Both the position numbers and the translations under genes were made by a program. The notes beneath the pieces are model-generated. The model was not told the DNA's origin and ran no database searches. It saw nothing but the letters and a program-made list of their open reading frames with translations. A DNA stretch of 64,000 bases from Mayfieldus sp038040285 (lineage in GTDB: Bacteria; Actinomycetota; Thermoleophilia; Solirubrobacterales; 70-9): positions 1 through 64,000 of the forward strand of contig JBBPIN010000002.1 of assembly GCA_038040285.1 (NCBI GenBank). Reading direction: 5' to 3'. Below are positions 17,558 to 26,332 of the stretch, piece by piece (position 1 is the stretch's first letter; every line of letters begins with the position of its first letter).

Positions 17558-18301
17558 ATGAGCCGCTATCAAGTAACTATCACTCGGGGTACAAAGCCCA
17601 GGCAGCGACTGCGGAAGGCGGTGCTGGCCGCTTCGGCTGTCGCAACGCTTGCGCTTTTGGCCGCTCCTATGACTGCCTCGCCCAAAGGCCAGATCGTGAT
17701 CAAGGGCGCCGATTCGGGCTCGCATCTGCGCTTGACGGTCCGCGGCGACAGCATCGTGGTCGATGGCTCCATCGCCCATGCTGAGCCGTGCCACTTCACT
17801 GAGTTCTCCGATGGCCCCATCTGTCCGACCGCCGGGGTTGGCTCGATTCAGATAAATATGGGCCCAGCGGGCGACAAGGTCGAGGTGCTGGACCCGCTGC
17901 CGATCCCTCTCACGGTCCACCTGGGCGCCGGGTCCGACAAGCTGATCGGCAACGGCGAGCCCGACACCTGCTATCCGGAGGGCACCAGGCGCAACCGCTG
18001 TATCGGCGGCGGTGGCAACGACGTCTGCATCACCGGTCCGAGAAACACCGACTGTGTCGGAGGCCCGGGCAACGACTACTGCAGGGCGAGCACTGGAAGC
18101 GACGGCTGCTGGGGAGGCCCCGGTCGAGACGTCTGCTACATGGGGCCGGGCAAGGACGGCTGCCACGGCGACAGCGGCGACGACCGGCTCTATGAAGAGA
18201 GCGGTACCGGCAAGCTGTACGGCGGCCCGGGACACGATTTCTGCGATGGCGGCCCGGGCGTCGGCCGCTCGTACAGCTGCGAAGCTGGTCCGGGCCACTG
18301 A
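17558..18301 (+). CDS. Secreted Cys-rich RTX-like protein
   Basis: 247 residues; AGGAAG (17548-17553) lies 4 nt before ATG 17558. A signal peptide (basic start, hydrophobic residues 22-40, cut near TASPKG) leads into a beta-rich domain of 90 residues and then glycine/aspartate repeats of the form GGPGxDxC (GGGGNDVC, GGPGNDYC, GGPGRDVC, GGPGHDFC). These resemble RTX Ca-binding turns with a Cys at nearly every repeat, suggesting disulfides outside the cell. Function unknown. It is the only gene between att-like copies C and D, just as the larger RTX-tailed gene is alone between A and B. Confidence 0.75.
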   Translation: MSRYQVTITRGTKPRQRLRKAVLAASAVATLALLAAPMTASPKGQIVIKGADSGSHLRLTVRGDSIVVDGSIAHAEPCHFTEFSDGPICPTAGVGSIQINMGPAGDKVEVLDPLPIPLTVHLGAGSDKLIGNGEPDTCYPEGTRRNRCIGGGGNDVCITGPRNTDCVGGPGNDYCRASTGSDGCWGGPGRDVCYMGPGKDGCHGDSGDDRLYEESGTGKLYGGPGHDFCDGGPGVGRSYSCEAGPGH

Positions 18302-18388
18302 GCGCCTGCTACAGCCTCACGGTTCGTTGCAAGTACGCGGCGCGCTAGCGCTTTGGATTTGACTCAGATACGCACGGATTAGCCCAAT

Positions 18389-18448
18389 CAACCACAACCA
18401 CAGTTTTGTGATCCAGGTGGTCGCCGGTTCGAGTCCGGTCGCTCACCC
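18389..18448 (+). repeat. att-like copy D: tRNA-His 3' half, iterons mostly lost
   Basis: The tRNA-His 3' half at 18406-18448 differs from copies A and B by one base in the anticodon strand (A at 18411 for G). Only one CAACCAC unit (18389) and CACAACCACAG remain of the upstream array. It closes the single-gene cassette that starts at copy C. Confidence 0.7.
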
Positions 18449-18704
18449 CTCAAGCCTGTCCTGCGTGCTACGGCCTTGTCAACCTCGGCCCGAAGAACCC
18501 CAACTATTGGGGATGGACTTCTGCACCGCGGCGCCATAGCTTCCTTCGCGATTCTGGCGTTAGTTGGCGGTTTGCCAGACGAGTATCTCGGGGGCCCCAG
18601 AGGCAGGGAGGAACGAGGGATTTGCAATCGCTCTGCGCGGAGCAGTAGAAAACTTCGGTAGCTTTTGGGCCGGGGCCCACGAAGGCAGGGCCCGGCGCCG
18701 ATAC

Positions 18705-20261
18705 ATGAGGGGCAAGAGGGCTCACGACTGCCCGGAAGGGCCGCGACCGCGCCGACAGCGTAAGGCGGTTTTGTTACGCCATTACCTCGTTTGCCGCCCA
18801 GCCCTAGTCCTCCTTGCCATTCTTAGCTTTTTGGTAGCGGTGTCGCCGGCGGTTGGGGCCCCGCCGGCGGGCGGGTTGGCCCAGGTGAGCTCTGACCCGT
18901 TTACGAACCCTACGAGTCAGCACAGGACCCAGGTTGAGCCCGACTCGTTTTCTTACGGCCAGCGCGTGGTGAGTGCATTTCAGTCGGGCCGGTTCTTTGC
19001 CGGGGGCGCATCCGACATTGGATGGGCGACGTCGATGGGCCAGGGGGGAGCATGGAAGCAGGGGTTTCTTCCCGGCACGACGAAGTTCGTGGGCGGGCCA
19101 TATGCCGCCGTGACCGATCCCAGCGTTGCCTATGACGCTGCGCACCACGTTTGGTTGATCTCTTCGCTGGCGTTGAGCGACCAAAACGGCGGGGTGGCGG
19201 TGTTGGTGAGTCGCTCGCCCAACGGCCTGCAGTGGAGCGCGCCGGTGATCGTGGCCGCCGCTGGTAGCGGCGCCGATCTGGATAAGAACTGGACAGTATG
19301 CGACAACACACGCTCCAGCCCCTTCTTTGGGCACTGCTACACCGAGTTCGACGACTTCGGTCACGCCGACCGGATCAAGATGAGCACCTCAACGGACGGG
19401 GGCAGGACGTGGGGCACGCCGCTGGAGCCGGCGATCGGTGATCAGGGGTTGTTTGGCCAGCTGGGGATCGGCGGCCAGCCAGTGGTCCAGCCCAACGGCA
19501 CGGTGATCGTCCCGATCGACACCCTCGTCGAGACAGAGATCCGATCGTTTAGGTCGACCAATGGCGGCGCCAGCTGGAGCAGTACGGTGAGCGTCGCCCC
19601 TATCTCTCACCACACGGTGGCGGGCGGGCTCCGCACCGGGCCGCTGCCCTCGGCTGAGGTTGATGGGGCGGGCAGGGTCTATGTCGTCTGGCAGGACTGC
19701 CGCTTCCGGGCCGGGTGCGGATCCAACGACATCGTCTTCAGCACCACAGAGGACGGCATCCACTGGTCGCCGGTGAGCCGGGTGCCGATCGATCCCATCG
19801 ACAACGCAGCCGACCACTTCATCCCGGGGTTGGCGGTTGACCCCGCGACCTCGGGCAGCCAGGCTCGCCTGGCATTGACGTACTACTACTATCCATCGGC
19901 TGCGTGTACGGCGGCGACCTGCCAGCTCGACGTTGGTCTTATCCAGTCCTTGGATGGCGGCGCCAACTGGAGCGCGCCTACCCAGCTCGCCGGGCCGATG
20001 AGCCTCAGCTGGCTCCCCAATACCTCCCTGGGCCTGATGGTGGGCGACTACATCTCCACCTCGTTTGTGGCCGGCGACCCCCAGCCGTTCTTCGCCGTGG
20101 CCAAGCCACCCAGTGGTGGACTACTCGACGAGGCCATCTACACGACCGCCGGCCCAGCGAGCCGGGCTGCGCAACCGCTGCGGCCGGCGCAACGAGCGCC
20201 AGGGGCGCCTCGCCCCTCAGCACCGGGGAACCCGTCCGCCGTTGGGGTGGCCGCGCGCTGA
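18705..20261 (+). CDS. Secreted sialidase-like (BNR/Asp-box) protein
   Basis: 518 residues from ATG 18705; an in-frame ATG at 18564 would add 47 residues without sense, and the signal anchor (RPALVLLAILSFLVAVSPAVGA) is better placed with 18705. The mature part carries several Asp boxes, S/T-x-D/N-G-G-x-x-W (STDGGRTWG, STNGGASWS, SLDGGANWS, TEDGIHWS), the hallmark of six-bladed sialidase/BNR propellers. I see no clear Arg triad of a true neuraminidase, so the substrate is open. The last 40 residues are Pro/Ala/Arg-rich and overlap a frame on the other strand; the real end could be earlier. It follows att-like copy D by 257 bp. Confidence 0.7.
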   Translation: MRGKRAHDCPEGPRPRRQRKAVLLRHYLVCRPALVLLAILSFLVAVSPAVGAPPAGGLAQVSSDPFTNPTSQHRTQVEPDSFSYGQRVVSAFQSGRFFAGGASDIGWATSMGQGGAWKQGFLPGTTKFVGGPYAAVTDPSVAYDAAHHVWLISSLALSDQNGGVAVLVSRSPNGLQWSAPVIVAAAGSGADLDKNWTVCDNTRSSPFFGHCYTEFDDFGHADRIKMSTSTDGGRTWGTPLEPAIGDQGLFGQLGIGGQPVVQPNGTVIVPIDTLVETEIRSFRSTNGGASWSSTVSVAPISHHTVAGGLRTGPLPSAEVDGAGRVYVVWQDCRFRAGCGSNDIVFSTTEDGIHWSPVSRVPIDPIDNAADHFIPGLAVDPATSGSQARLALTYYYYPSAACTAATCQLDVGLIQSLDGGANWSAPTQLAGPMSLSWLPNTSLGLMVGDYISTSFVAGDPQPFFAVAKPPSGGLLDEAIYTTAGPASRAAQPLRPAQRAPGAPRPSAPGNPSAVGVAAR

Positions 20262-20544
20262 GCAGCCGGAACCCCGGTCGCCCGTGGGCCTGGCGGGGAG
20301 CATCACCGCGGCGTATCCGGGGTTCGCTCGGGGCGATCAACACTCCGCCCAGCACCAGGGCGCCTGTCGCTACCGCCACCCAGCCGTTCAGCGAGGAGAG
20401 GTCGAGATAGGGGCCGCCGGCGAGCAGGGCGAGCACGAGCGAGATCAGCGCCACCGCGCTGCTGATCAGGAGCGCGAGCGCCGGGCCTGACATTCCGGGT
20501 TCGGCGCGCGGTGCCTGAAGCCGTTGGTGCTCGGGCTGCTCCAC
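20005..20544 (-). CDS. Possible small membrane protein (uncertain)
   Basis: The first 70 residues, best read from ATG 20493, contain two membrane segments (ALALLISSAVALISLVLALLA and WVAVATGALVLGGVLIA). After about 20330 the frame becomes Arg/Pro-rich and overlaps the 3' end of the sialidase-like gene by 257 bp on the opposite strand, which argues that the real gene is shorter or damaged. It occupies the otherwise empty 20262-20545. No family recognised. Confidence 0.3.
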   Translation of the reverse strand: MEQPEHQRLQAPRAEPGMSGPALALLISSAVALISLVLALLAGGPYLDLSSLNGWVAVATGALVLGGVLIAPSEPRIRRGDAPRQAHGRPGFRLLSARPPQRRTGSPVLRGEAPLALVAPAAAVAQPGSLGRRSCRWPRRVVHHWVAWPRRRTAGGRRPQTRWRCSRPPSGPGRYWGAS

Positions 20545-20545
20545 G

Positions 20546-21559
20546 TCAGCAGCGATGCACCGGCGCGGCGCTGCGCACGACCTCGAAAGCGCTGCCGGGG
20601 ATCGCCTTCAGCTGGTCCAGGTTCTGGTCCGGCCAGCGACGATCGGAGGTGCCGCTGAAGAACCAGTTGGAGCCGTTGTCGGCGATCACGAAGCCGTACT
20701 GCTTCATCGCCACCGCGATCGTGTGGGCGATCCCGGTGATCCCCGAGATGTCATAGCCGGCCCGCAGCCGCAGGCGCAGGCCCATCGGCGGGGCGTCCGG
20801 GTTACTCGTGTCGCCGGCGCAGTGCGATGCCGGGTTGATCCAGGCGTTCTGGGTCGAGTCGACGGTGACGCGGATCGCATGGTTGATGGCGCCGCTGCGC
20901 GCCTCGTCGTAGCGGACCAACCCCGGGAAGATCGGCAGCCCGGCGGCGTCGGCCGAGGCGAAGCCGTCGGTCCGCAGCCCGGCCGAGCGCAGGTTCCAGA
21001 TCACCCCCGAGTCGGCGTTCCAGTGTTTGCGTGGCTGCCCGACGAAGAAGCCGCGGTACAGCTCGTAGAGCCGGCAGCGGGCCTTGTCGACGACCAGCAC
21101 GTGGCGATCTCCGTCGCTCTGATTTCCGCCCTCGACCGGAGCATGGGCCGGGACGCGATAGCGGCCGTGGTCGGACTCGTCGCCGTAGGCCGTGAAGTGG
21201 ACGCGGCTGCGCTTCGCGTGCTTGCCGACCACCGCGTAGGGGAAGCCGTAGGCGCGCGGCGAGCCGAAGTCCGGATGCAGCATCTGCCCGCCGAGCGAGT
21301 TGATGTAGGCGATGTGGGCGGCGGAGTTGGGATCGACGGGCGCTCCCGAGATGCTCTGGTTCCAGGCCGACTCGTCCGCCACGGAGGGCGCGTCGGCGCT
21401 GGCCGCAGGCTGGGGGAAGATCGCACAGTCGCCCAGACCGGCGTAGGGGCCGAGCCGGGCGCTGGGCGAGTCGACCGCGTGGGCGATCCCGGCGATCGCC
21501 AGCGCAACGCCCGCCAGCACGGTCGCGATCGATGCCACTCGACGGCGAGAGATCATCAT
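20546..21559 (-). CDS. Conserved secreted protein of unknown function
   Basis: 337 residues with ATG 21559 (second ATG 21556). A signal peptide (RRRVAS, hydrophobic to residue 28, cut near AHAVDS) is followed by a globular domain with several Trp, Tyr and Asp-Gly motifs (ADESAWNQ, HFTAYGDESD, EGGNQSDGDRHVLVVD, NADSGVIWNLRS, PGLVRYDE, GMN-less C terminus VIADNGSNWFFSG). This looks like a conserved actinobacterial extracellular protein without an assigned activity. It sits divergent from the 21646 gene, about 90 bp apart. Confidence 0.6.
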   Translation of the reverse strand: MMISRRRVASIATVLAGVALAIAGIAHAVDSPSARLGPYAGLGDCAIFPQPAASADAPSVADESAWNQSISGAPVDPNSAAHIAYINSLGGQMLHPDFGSPRAYGFPYAVVGKHAKRSRVHFTAYGDESDHGRYRVPAHAPVEGGNQSDGDRHVLVVDKARCRLYELYRGFFVGQPRKHWNADSGVIWNLRSAGLRTDGFASADAAGLPIFPGLVRYDEARSGAINHAIRVTVDSTQNAWINPASHCAGDTSNPDAPPMGLRLRLRAGYDISGITGIAHTIAVAMKQYGFVIADNGSNWFFSGTSDRRWPDQNLDQLKAIPGSAFEVVRSAAPVHRC

Positions 21560-21645
21560 CGCTCCGGCGAGGCTACCGCTCGCTCGCCTCGGATTTGGAC
21601 GTATGGACAGATACCGCGCCGGGCGGCGCTACCCTGGCCAGACCT

Positions 21646-22176
21646 ATGGACAGCAGACCGATATTCGTCGCCGCGCACGCATGGCGCGGCCACGCGGTCA
21701 AGGCGACGATCGCCGCCACGGCGCTGCTTCTGCTCGCCTGGCTGGTGGCGATCGTGGTCGGGGCGCTCGGCTTTGGCAGCCTGCCCGGGGTGCCGTTCAC
21801 CGGAGACGACGGCGGCGACAGCGCCAAGGGCACGCTGGGCTCGGCGCCCGCTTCGGGGGCGGGGGCGGACCAGGGCTCCACGGGCGGCGCGGCCAACGGC
21901 ACCCAGAATCAAGCGTCCACGGGAACCGGAGGGTCCGCGAACTCCGGCAGCGCCAACGCGACGCCACCGCAGGCGGGGTCGACGATTCCCGGGTCGAGCA
22001 AGTCCAACGGGCAGGGCCGCGGGCCTCCGGCGACCAATCCGACCGGGGGGCGCGGAGCGCCTGACGTCAACCCAAGCGGCAAGGTTCCCGGCGCCAACGC
22101 CGGCGGATCGAACCCGAACGCGGGCGGCGCCAACGCAGGCGGCAACGGGAGCGGCGGCGGAAACCCCAACGACTGA
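21646..22176 (+). CDS. Single-span membrane protein with Gly/Asn/Ser-rich tail
   Basis: 176 residues from ATG 21646. After a short cytoplasmic segment (HAWRGHAVKAT) one membrane helix (IAATALLLLAWLVAIVVGALGFG) is followed by about 125 residues of low-complexity Gly, Ser, Asn, Thr and Pro, as in extracellular spacers or wall-spanning linkers. No enzymatic motif. It lies 67 bp upstream of the deacetylase-glycosyltransferase gene and is probably co-transcribed, which suggests a role in the same surface-polysaccharide system (inference). Confidence 0.55.
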   Translation: MDSRPIFVAAHAWRGHAVKATIAATALLLLAWLVAIVVGALGFGSLPGVPFTGDDGGDSAKGTLGSAPASGAGADQGSTGGAANGTQNQASTGTGGSANSGSANATPPQAGSTIPGSSKSNGQGRGPPATNPTGGRGAPDVNPSGKVPGANAGGSNPNAGGANAGGNGSGGGNPND

Positions 22177-22243
22177 GCCCGTCCGCAGCGAGCCAGCGCG
22201 GCGGACCGGGCGCAGAATCGAACGCCCGCCGGCGCACTGGTCC

Positions 22244-24295
22244 GTGCTGGCTTTGGTCCTCACGTTCCTGCTCCTTCTGCTCTTCACCGAGGGCCTCGCG
22301 GACCATCTGACCGGTGGGAGCGGCACCCCCGCACCGAGAGGAGCCTCGGTGCTGCGGCCGGATGAGACGCTGCTCGGCGCCGACGGGGACCGCCTCGTCC
22401 CGCGTGGCGGCGCGCCGGGTCACCGCATCGCGCTCACCTTTGACGACGGACCGGACCCGCGGTGGACGCCGCGGATCGCCCAGGCGCTGTTACGACTCCA
22501 CGTGCCAGCGACTTTCTTCGTGGTCGGCGATCACGTCATCCGCCACCCCGGGATTGTCGACGACCTGGTCCGGAACGGCTTCGAGGTCGGCAACCACACC
22601 TTCACCCACTCCGACCTGGCCGACCTGCCGAGCTGGCAGCGCAACCTGCAGGTCTCACTCACCGAGAGCGCGGTTGCCGGGGCGGCCGGCGTGCGCCCAC
22701 GCCTCCTGCGCCCGCCCTACTCGGCGACGCCGGACGCGGTCACCGCCTCCGACGAGTCCGCCTACGCGGCGATCGCGCGGCGCGGCTATCTGATCGCCCT
22801 CTCCAACTACGACGGCGACGACTGGCGACGGCCTGGGGTCGATGAGATCGTGCGGAACGCGACCCCGCCGGGGCGGCGTGGAGGAGTGATTCTGCTACAC
22901 GACGGAGGCGGCAACCGCTCGCAGACGGTGGCGGCGCTGGACCGATTGGTGCCGCGCCTCCGAGGCCGCGGCTTTCGGTTTACGACGCTTTCGGGAATCG
23001 CGCAGCTGTCGCGCTCAGACGTCGAGGTGCGGGCAACGAGCGCCGAGCATCTCCGTGGCCGGCTGCTGATCGACGGGCTGGCCGCGGCCCGCCTGGTCAC
23101 GACGGCGCTCGCGGCCCTGCTGATCCCGGTGGCTGTGCTGGCCCTGCTGCGGGGGATTCTGCTCGCGGCCCTCGCACGCCGCCACGCAGGGGGCCGAAGG
23201 CGAGATGGCGTGGAGGGGAATTTCGCGCCGCCGGTCTCGGTCGTCGTCCCCGCGTACAACGAGTCGGCCGTGATCGAGGCCACGGTGCGCTCGCTCGCGG
23301 CAAGCGACTACCCCGACTTCGAGCTGATCGTCGTGGACGACGGCTCCGACGACGGCACGGCGGAGATCGTCGCCGGCCTGAATCTGGATCGTGCGTCGAT
23401 CCTGCGCCAGCCGAACATGGGCAAACCCGCGGCGCTCAACCGCGGAGTGGCGGCGGCAAGGCATGACGTTCTGGTCACGGTCGATGCGGACACGGTGTTC
23501 GAGCCGCAGACCCTTGGCCTCCTCGTGCGGCCGTTTCGCGAGGCGCGGGTCGGCGCAGTCGCTGGCAACACGAAGGTCGGCAACCGGCGGGGGATCCTTG
23601 GTCGCTGGCAGCACATCGACTACGTGATGGGCTTCAACCTCGACCGCCGCATGTACGAGGTGCTCGACTGCATGCCGACCGTGCCGGGTGCGATCGGGGC
23701 ATTTCGCGTGGCGGCGCTCGAGCAGGTGGGCGGCTTCTCGGCGGCGACCCTGGCCGAAGACACCGACGCGACAATCGCCCTCGGGCGGGCGGGCTGGCGG
23801 GTGGCTTATGCGGAGGACGCGCTGGCGTTCACCGAGGCGCCCTCGACGCTCGCCGCGCTGTGGCGGCAGCGCTACCGCTGGTCCTACGGAACCTTGCAGG
23901 CGATCTGGAAGCACCGTGGGGCGATGGTGCGCCGCGGGGAGGGGCGGATCGGGCGGATCGGCATCCCATACCTGCTGCTGTTTCAGGTGCTGCTGCCATT
24001 ACTCGCGCCGCTGATCGACGTCTTTGCGCTCTACAGCGTCGTCTTTCTCGACCCGCTGCCGATCCTCGCCTTCTGGGTGGGGTTCAATCTGCTGCTGCTC
24101 GCCCTGGCCCTGTTTGCGTTCCGGCTCGACGGCGAGTCACCGCGGGTGCTGTGGGCGATGCCGCTGCAGCAGTTCGTCTATCACCAACTCATGTACCTGG
24201 TGGTGATCCAGTCGCTGGTCAGCGCCGCCCGCGGCGGGCGGCTGCGCTGGCAGCACGTCGAGCGAACCGGCGAGGTCGAGCCCCGCGGGGCCTAG
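22244..24295 (+). CDS. NodB deacetylase - GT2 glycosyltransferase fusion
   Basis: 683 residues from GTG 22244, the first ordinary start in a frame that runs much further upstream only as a shadow; Arg-rich codons before it could belong to the cytoplasmic N terminus. One membrane helix, then a NodB polysaccharide-deacetylase domain (LTFDDGPDPRWT; GNHTFTHSDL metal site; RPPYSA; ILLHDGG), a second helix, and a processive GT2 domain (VVPAYNES, VDDGSDDGT, DADTVF, EDTDATIALGRAGW, QRYRWSYG = QxxRW) with four C-terminal membrane helices. This is the architecture of hyaluronan/chitin/poly-N-acetylglucosamine synthases fused to their deacetylase: polymer is made, exported and deacetylated by one protein. 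Its stop overlaps that of the convergent GH15 gene. Confidence 0.85.
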   Translation: MLALVLTFLLLLLFTEGLADHLTGGSGTPAPRGASVLRPDETLLGADGDRLVPRGGAPGHRIALTFDDGPDPRWTPRIAQALLRLHVPATFFVVGDHVIRHPGIVDDLVRNGFEVGNHTFTHSDLADLPSWQRNLQVSLTESAVAGAAGVRPRLLRPPYSATPDAVTASDESAYAAIARRGYLIALSNYDGDDWRRPGVDEIVRNATPPGRRGGVILLHDGGGNRSQTVAALDRLVPRLRGRGFRFTTLSGIAQLSRSDVEVRATSAEHLRGRLLIDGLAAARLVTTALAALLIPVAVLALLRGILLAALARRHAGGRRRDGVEGNFAPPVSVVVPAYNESAVIEATVRSLAASDYPDFELIVVDDGSDDGTAEIVAGLNLDRASILRQPNMGKPAALNRGVAAARHDVLVTVDADTVFEPQTLGLLVRPFREARVGAVAGNTKVGNRRGILGRWQHIDYVMGFNLDRRMYEVLDCMPTVPGAIGAFRVAALEQVGGFSAATLAEDTDATIALGRAGWRVAYAEDALAFTEAPSTLAALWRQRYRWSYGTLQAIWKHRGAMVRRGEGRIGRIGIPYLLLFQVLLPLLAPLIDVFALYSVVFLDPLPILAFWVGFNLLLLALALFAFRLDGESPRVLWAMPLQQFVYHQLMYLVVIQSLVSAARGGRLRWQHVERTGEVEPRGA

Positions 24296-26274
24296 CCCTC
24301 CTCGCGGTTTCCTCGCATCTCGCTGAACACGGCGGTCATCTCTCCGGGCTCGCCGTCGCGCCGGGCGTCGGCGATCACGTGCGAGACGGCGTTGATCAGG
24401 GCCAGGTGGGTGAAGGCCTGGGGGAAGTTGCCCCAGTGGCGGCCGGTGCCGGCGTCGAGCTCCTCCGCGTAGAGGTCGAGCGGGCCGGCGAGGCCAAGCA
24501 GCCGCTCGCACATCTCCCGGGCCCGATCGCGCTCGCCGATCTCAGAGAAGGCCGAGGCGAGCCAGAAGGAGCAGATCGTGAAGCTGGCCTCCTGGCCGTG
24601 GAGGCCGTCGTCGGTCTCCTCGACCTTGTAGCGAAGCACCAGACCATCGCGGGTCAGGTCCTCGGCGATGGCCAGCACCGTCTTGCGCACGCGCTCGTCT
24701 GTAGGTGGCAGGAAGCGAACCAGGGGTATCAGCAGGGTGGAGGCGTCGAGTGCGTCGGTGTCGTAGTGCTGACGGAAGATCTCGTCGCGCACGCCGCGCT
24801 CGAGGATCTCTTCTTTGACCTGGATGGCGATCTCCCCCCAATGCTCGGCCTTCTTTTGCTCGCCCTGCCGGTGCGCCAGACGCGTCCCCCGGTCGACCGC
24901 GACCCAGATCATCAGCTTCGAGGACACGTAGTGCTTGGGGTCGCCCCTGGCCTCCCAGATGCCCTGGTCGGGGTAGGGCCAGGCCTCGATCGCGGCCTCG
25001 ACCGCCTGCGCGATCAGCTCCCAGTTCTCCTCGCGGATGTGGTCGATCGTCTTCGAGTGGATGTAGATCGAGTCGAGCAGGGCGCCCCAGACGTCGTTCT
25101 GGCGCTGGTTTACGGCGCCGTTGCCGATCCGCACCGGCCGCGCGCCGCCGTAGCCCGAGAGGTGGTCGAGGGTGCGCTCGGTGAGATCCCGCTCGCCGCC
25201 GATCCCGTACATGATCTGCAGCTTGTGCTCGCGGTCCCGCGAGAGGTCGGCGATGAACTGCGCGAACTCGCGGGCCTCCTCGTCGAAGCCCAGCGTGTGC
25301 AGCGCCCACAGCGAGAAGGTCGAGTCGCGGATCCAGCTGTAGCGATAGTCCCAGTTGCGCTCGCCGCCCGGAGTCTCGGGCAGCGAGGTGGTCGCCGCCG
25401 CGACCAGCGCCCCGGTGGGCGCATAGGTGAGGCCCTTCAGCACCACCGCGGACCGCTGCAGGTGCACCCGCCAGGGGTGGTCCGGGAAGCTTCCGTGGCG
25501 CAACCAGGCCCGCCAGAAGTCGGAGGTGGCCTCGAGGCGCTCTCGCGCCTCGGGAGCGCTGCGCGGCGCGCCTCCCTCTTCGTCCCAGCACAGCGCCGCG
25601 TAGCAGGACTGGCCCTCGCGCAGCCTCAGTTGCCCGGTCACGCGGTCGCCGTCGACCGACGGCTCGATGTCGGTGGCGAGGTTGATGCGCTGATCTTGGC
25701 CGCTGGCTTGGAGCTCCCCGTCCGCCGCGAGCGCCCAGCTGGCGGGCTGAGAGCCGTACTCGAAGCTGGGACGGCAATCCAGCTCGACCTCGACCTCGCC
25801 GTCGATGCAGGTCGCGATTCGGACCAGGGTGCGGTCGGACTCGTGCCGGGTCTCAGGGCGCGTCATTCCCCTCTCGTCGCGACCCGACGGCGCCCATTGG
25901 GTGATCGTCAGCGCATCGAGGACGACCAGCCAGCCCGTGTCCGTGGTCCAGGTCGTCTCCAGGATCAGGGTCCCGGGCAGGTAACGGCGCGCCAGCGGAG
26001 CATGGACGCCCGCCGGGCCGATGCGCATCGAGCCCGCCTCGCGGTCGAGTACCGCGCCCAGCACGCTCGGGGAATCGAAGCGCGGCATGCACAACCACTC
26101 GATCGCCCCGTCGGGGGCGATCAGGGCGCTGGTGTGGCAGTCCGAGACGAAGCCGTAGTTGGCGATCGCGGGAAACGGCGAGCGGTAATTGTGTGAAAAC
26201 CGCCCCGCGGTCACCTGCTCCCCCCACGACAATCCATCTGATGCTCCTTCCTTCGCCGTCGCGGAACCTAGCAT
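24292..26274 (-). CDS. Glycoside hydrolase family 15 (glucoamylase/trehalase type)
   Basis: 660 residues. An N-terminal beta-sandwich (IANYGFVSDCHTSALIAPDGAIEW) precedes an (alpha/alpha)6 barrel with the GH15 landmarks NWDYRYSWIRDS, the general-acid region QGIWEARG, and the base region YAEELDAGTGRHWGNFPQAF. No signal peptide, so a cytoplasmic enzyme acting on alpha-glucans or trehalose. Start ATG 26274 has a few residues of little sense before SHNYRSPFPAI and might be shorter. Convergent with the synthase gene: stops share CTAG at 24292-24295. It diverges from corA with overlapping 5' regions, so the promoters lie inside each other's leaders. Confidence 0.85.
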   Translation of the reverse strand: MLGSATAKEGASDGLSWGEQVTAGRFSHNYRSPFPAIANYGFVSDCHTSALIAPDGAIEWLCMPRFDSPSVLGAVLDREAGSMRIGPAGVHAPLARRYLPGTLILETTWTTDTGWLVVLDALTITQWAPSGRDERGMTRPETRHESDRTLVRIATCIDGEVEVELDCRPSFEYGSQPASWALAADGELQASGQDQRINLATDIEPSVDGDRVTGQLRLREGQSCYAALCWDEEGGAPRSAPEARERLEATSDFWRAWLRHGSFPDHPWRVHLQRSAVVLKGLTYAPTGALVAAATTSLPETPGGERNWDYRYSWIRDSTFSLWALHTLGFDEEAREFAQFIADLSRDREHKLQIMYGIGGERDLTERTLDHLSGYGGARPVRIGNGAVNQRQNDVWGALLDSIYIHSKTIDHIREENWELIAQAVEAAIEAWPYPDQGIWEARGDPKHYVSSKLMIWVAVDRGTRLAHRQGEQKKAEHWGEIAIQVKEEILERGVRDEIFRQHYDTDALDASTLLIPLVRFLPPTDERVRKTVLAIAEDLTRDGLVLRYKVEETDDGLHGQEASFTICSFWLASAFSEIGERDRAREMCERLLGLAGPLDLYAEELDAGTGRHWGNFPQAFTHLALINAVSHVIADARRDGEPGEMTAVFSEMRGNREEG

Positions 26275-26332
26275 CGCCTCGGAAGGAGCCTGCCCATCGG
26301 GGCGGAACCTAAACCCGCCGAGGAACGACCCG

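Noticed and set aside
18388..18627. Minus-strand frame ending in DSNRRPPG-type peptide
   Set aside because: Again an antisense translation of the tRNA-His 3' half (copy D), not a protein gene.
20555..22243. 5' extension of the deacetylase-synthase frame
   Set aside because: The upstream 1.7 kb is Arg/Pro/Ala-rich and antisense or out of frame to two better genes (20546-21559 and 21646-22176).
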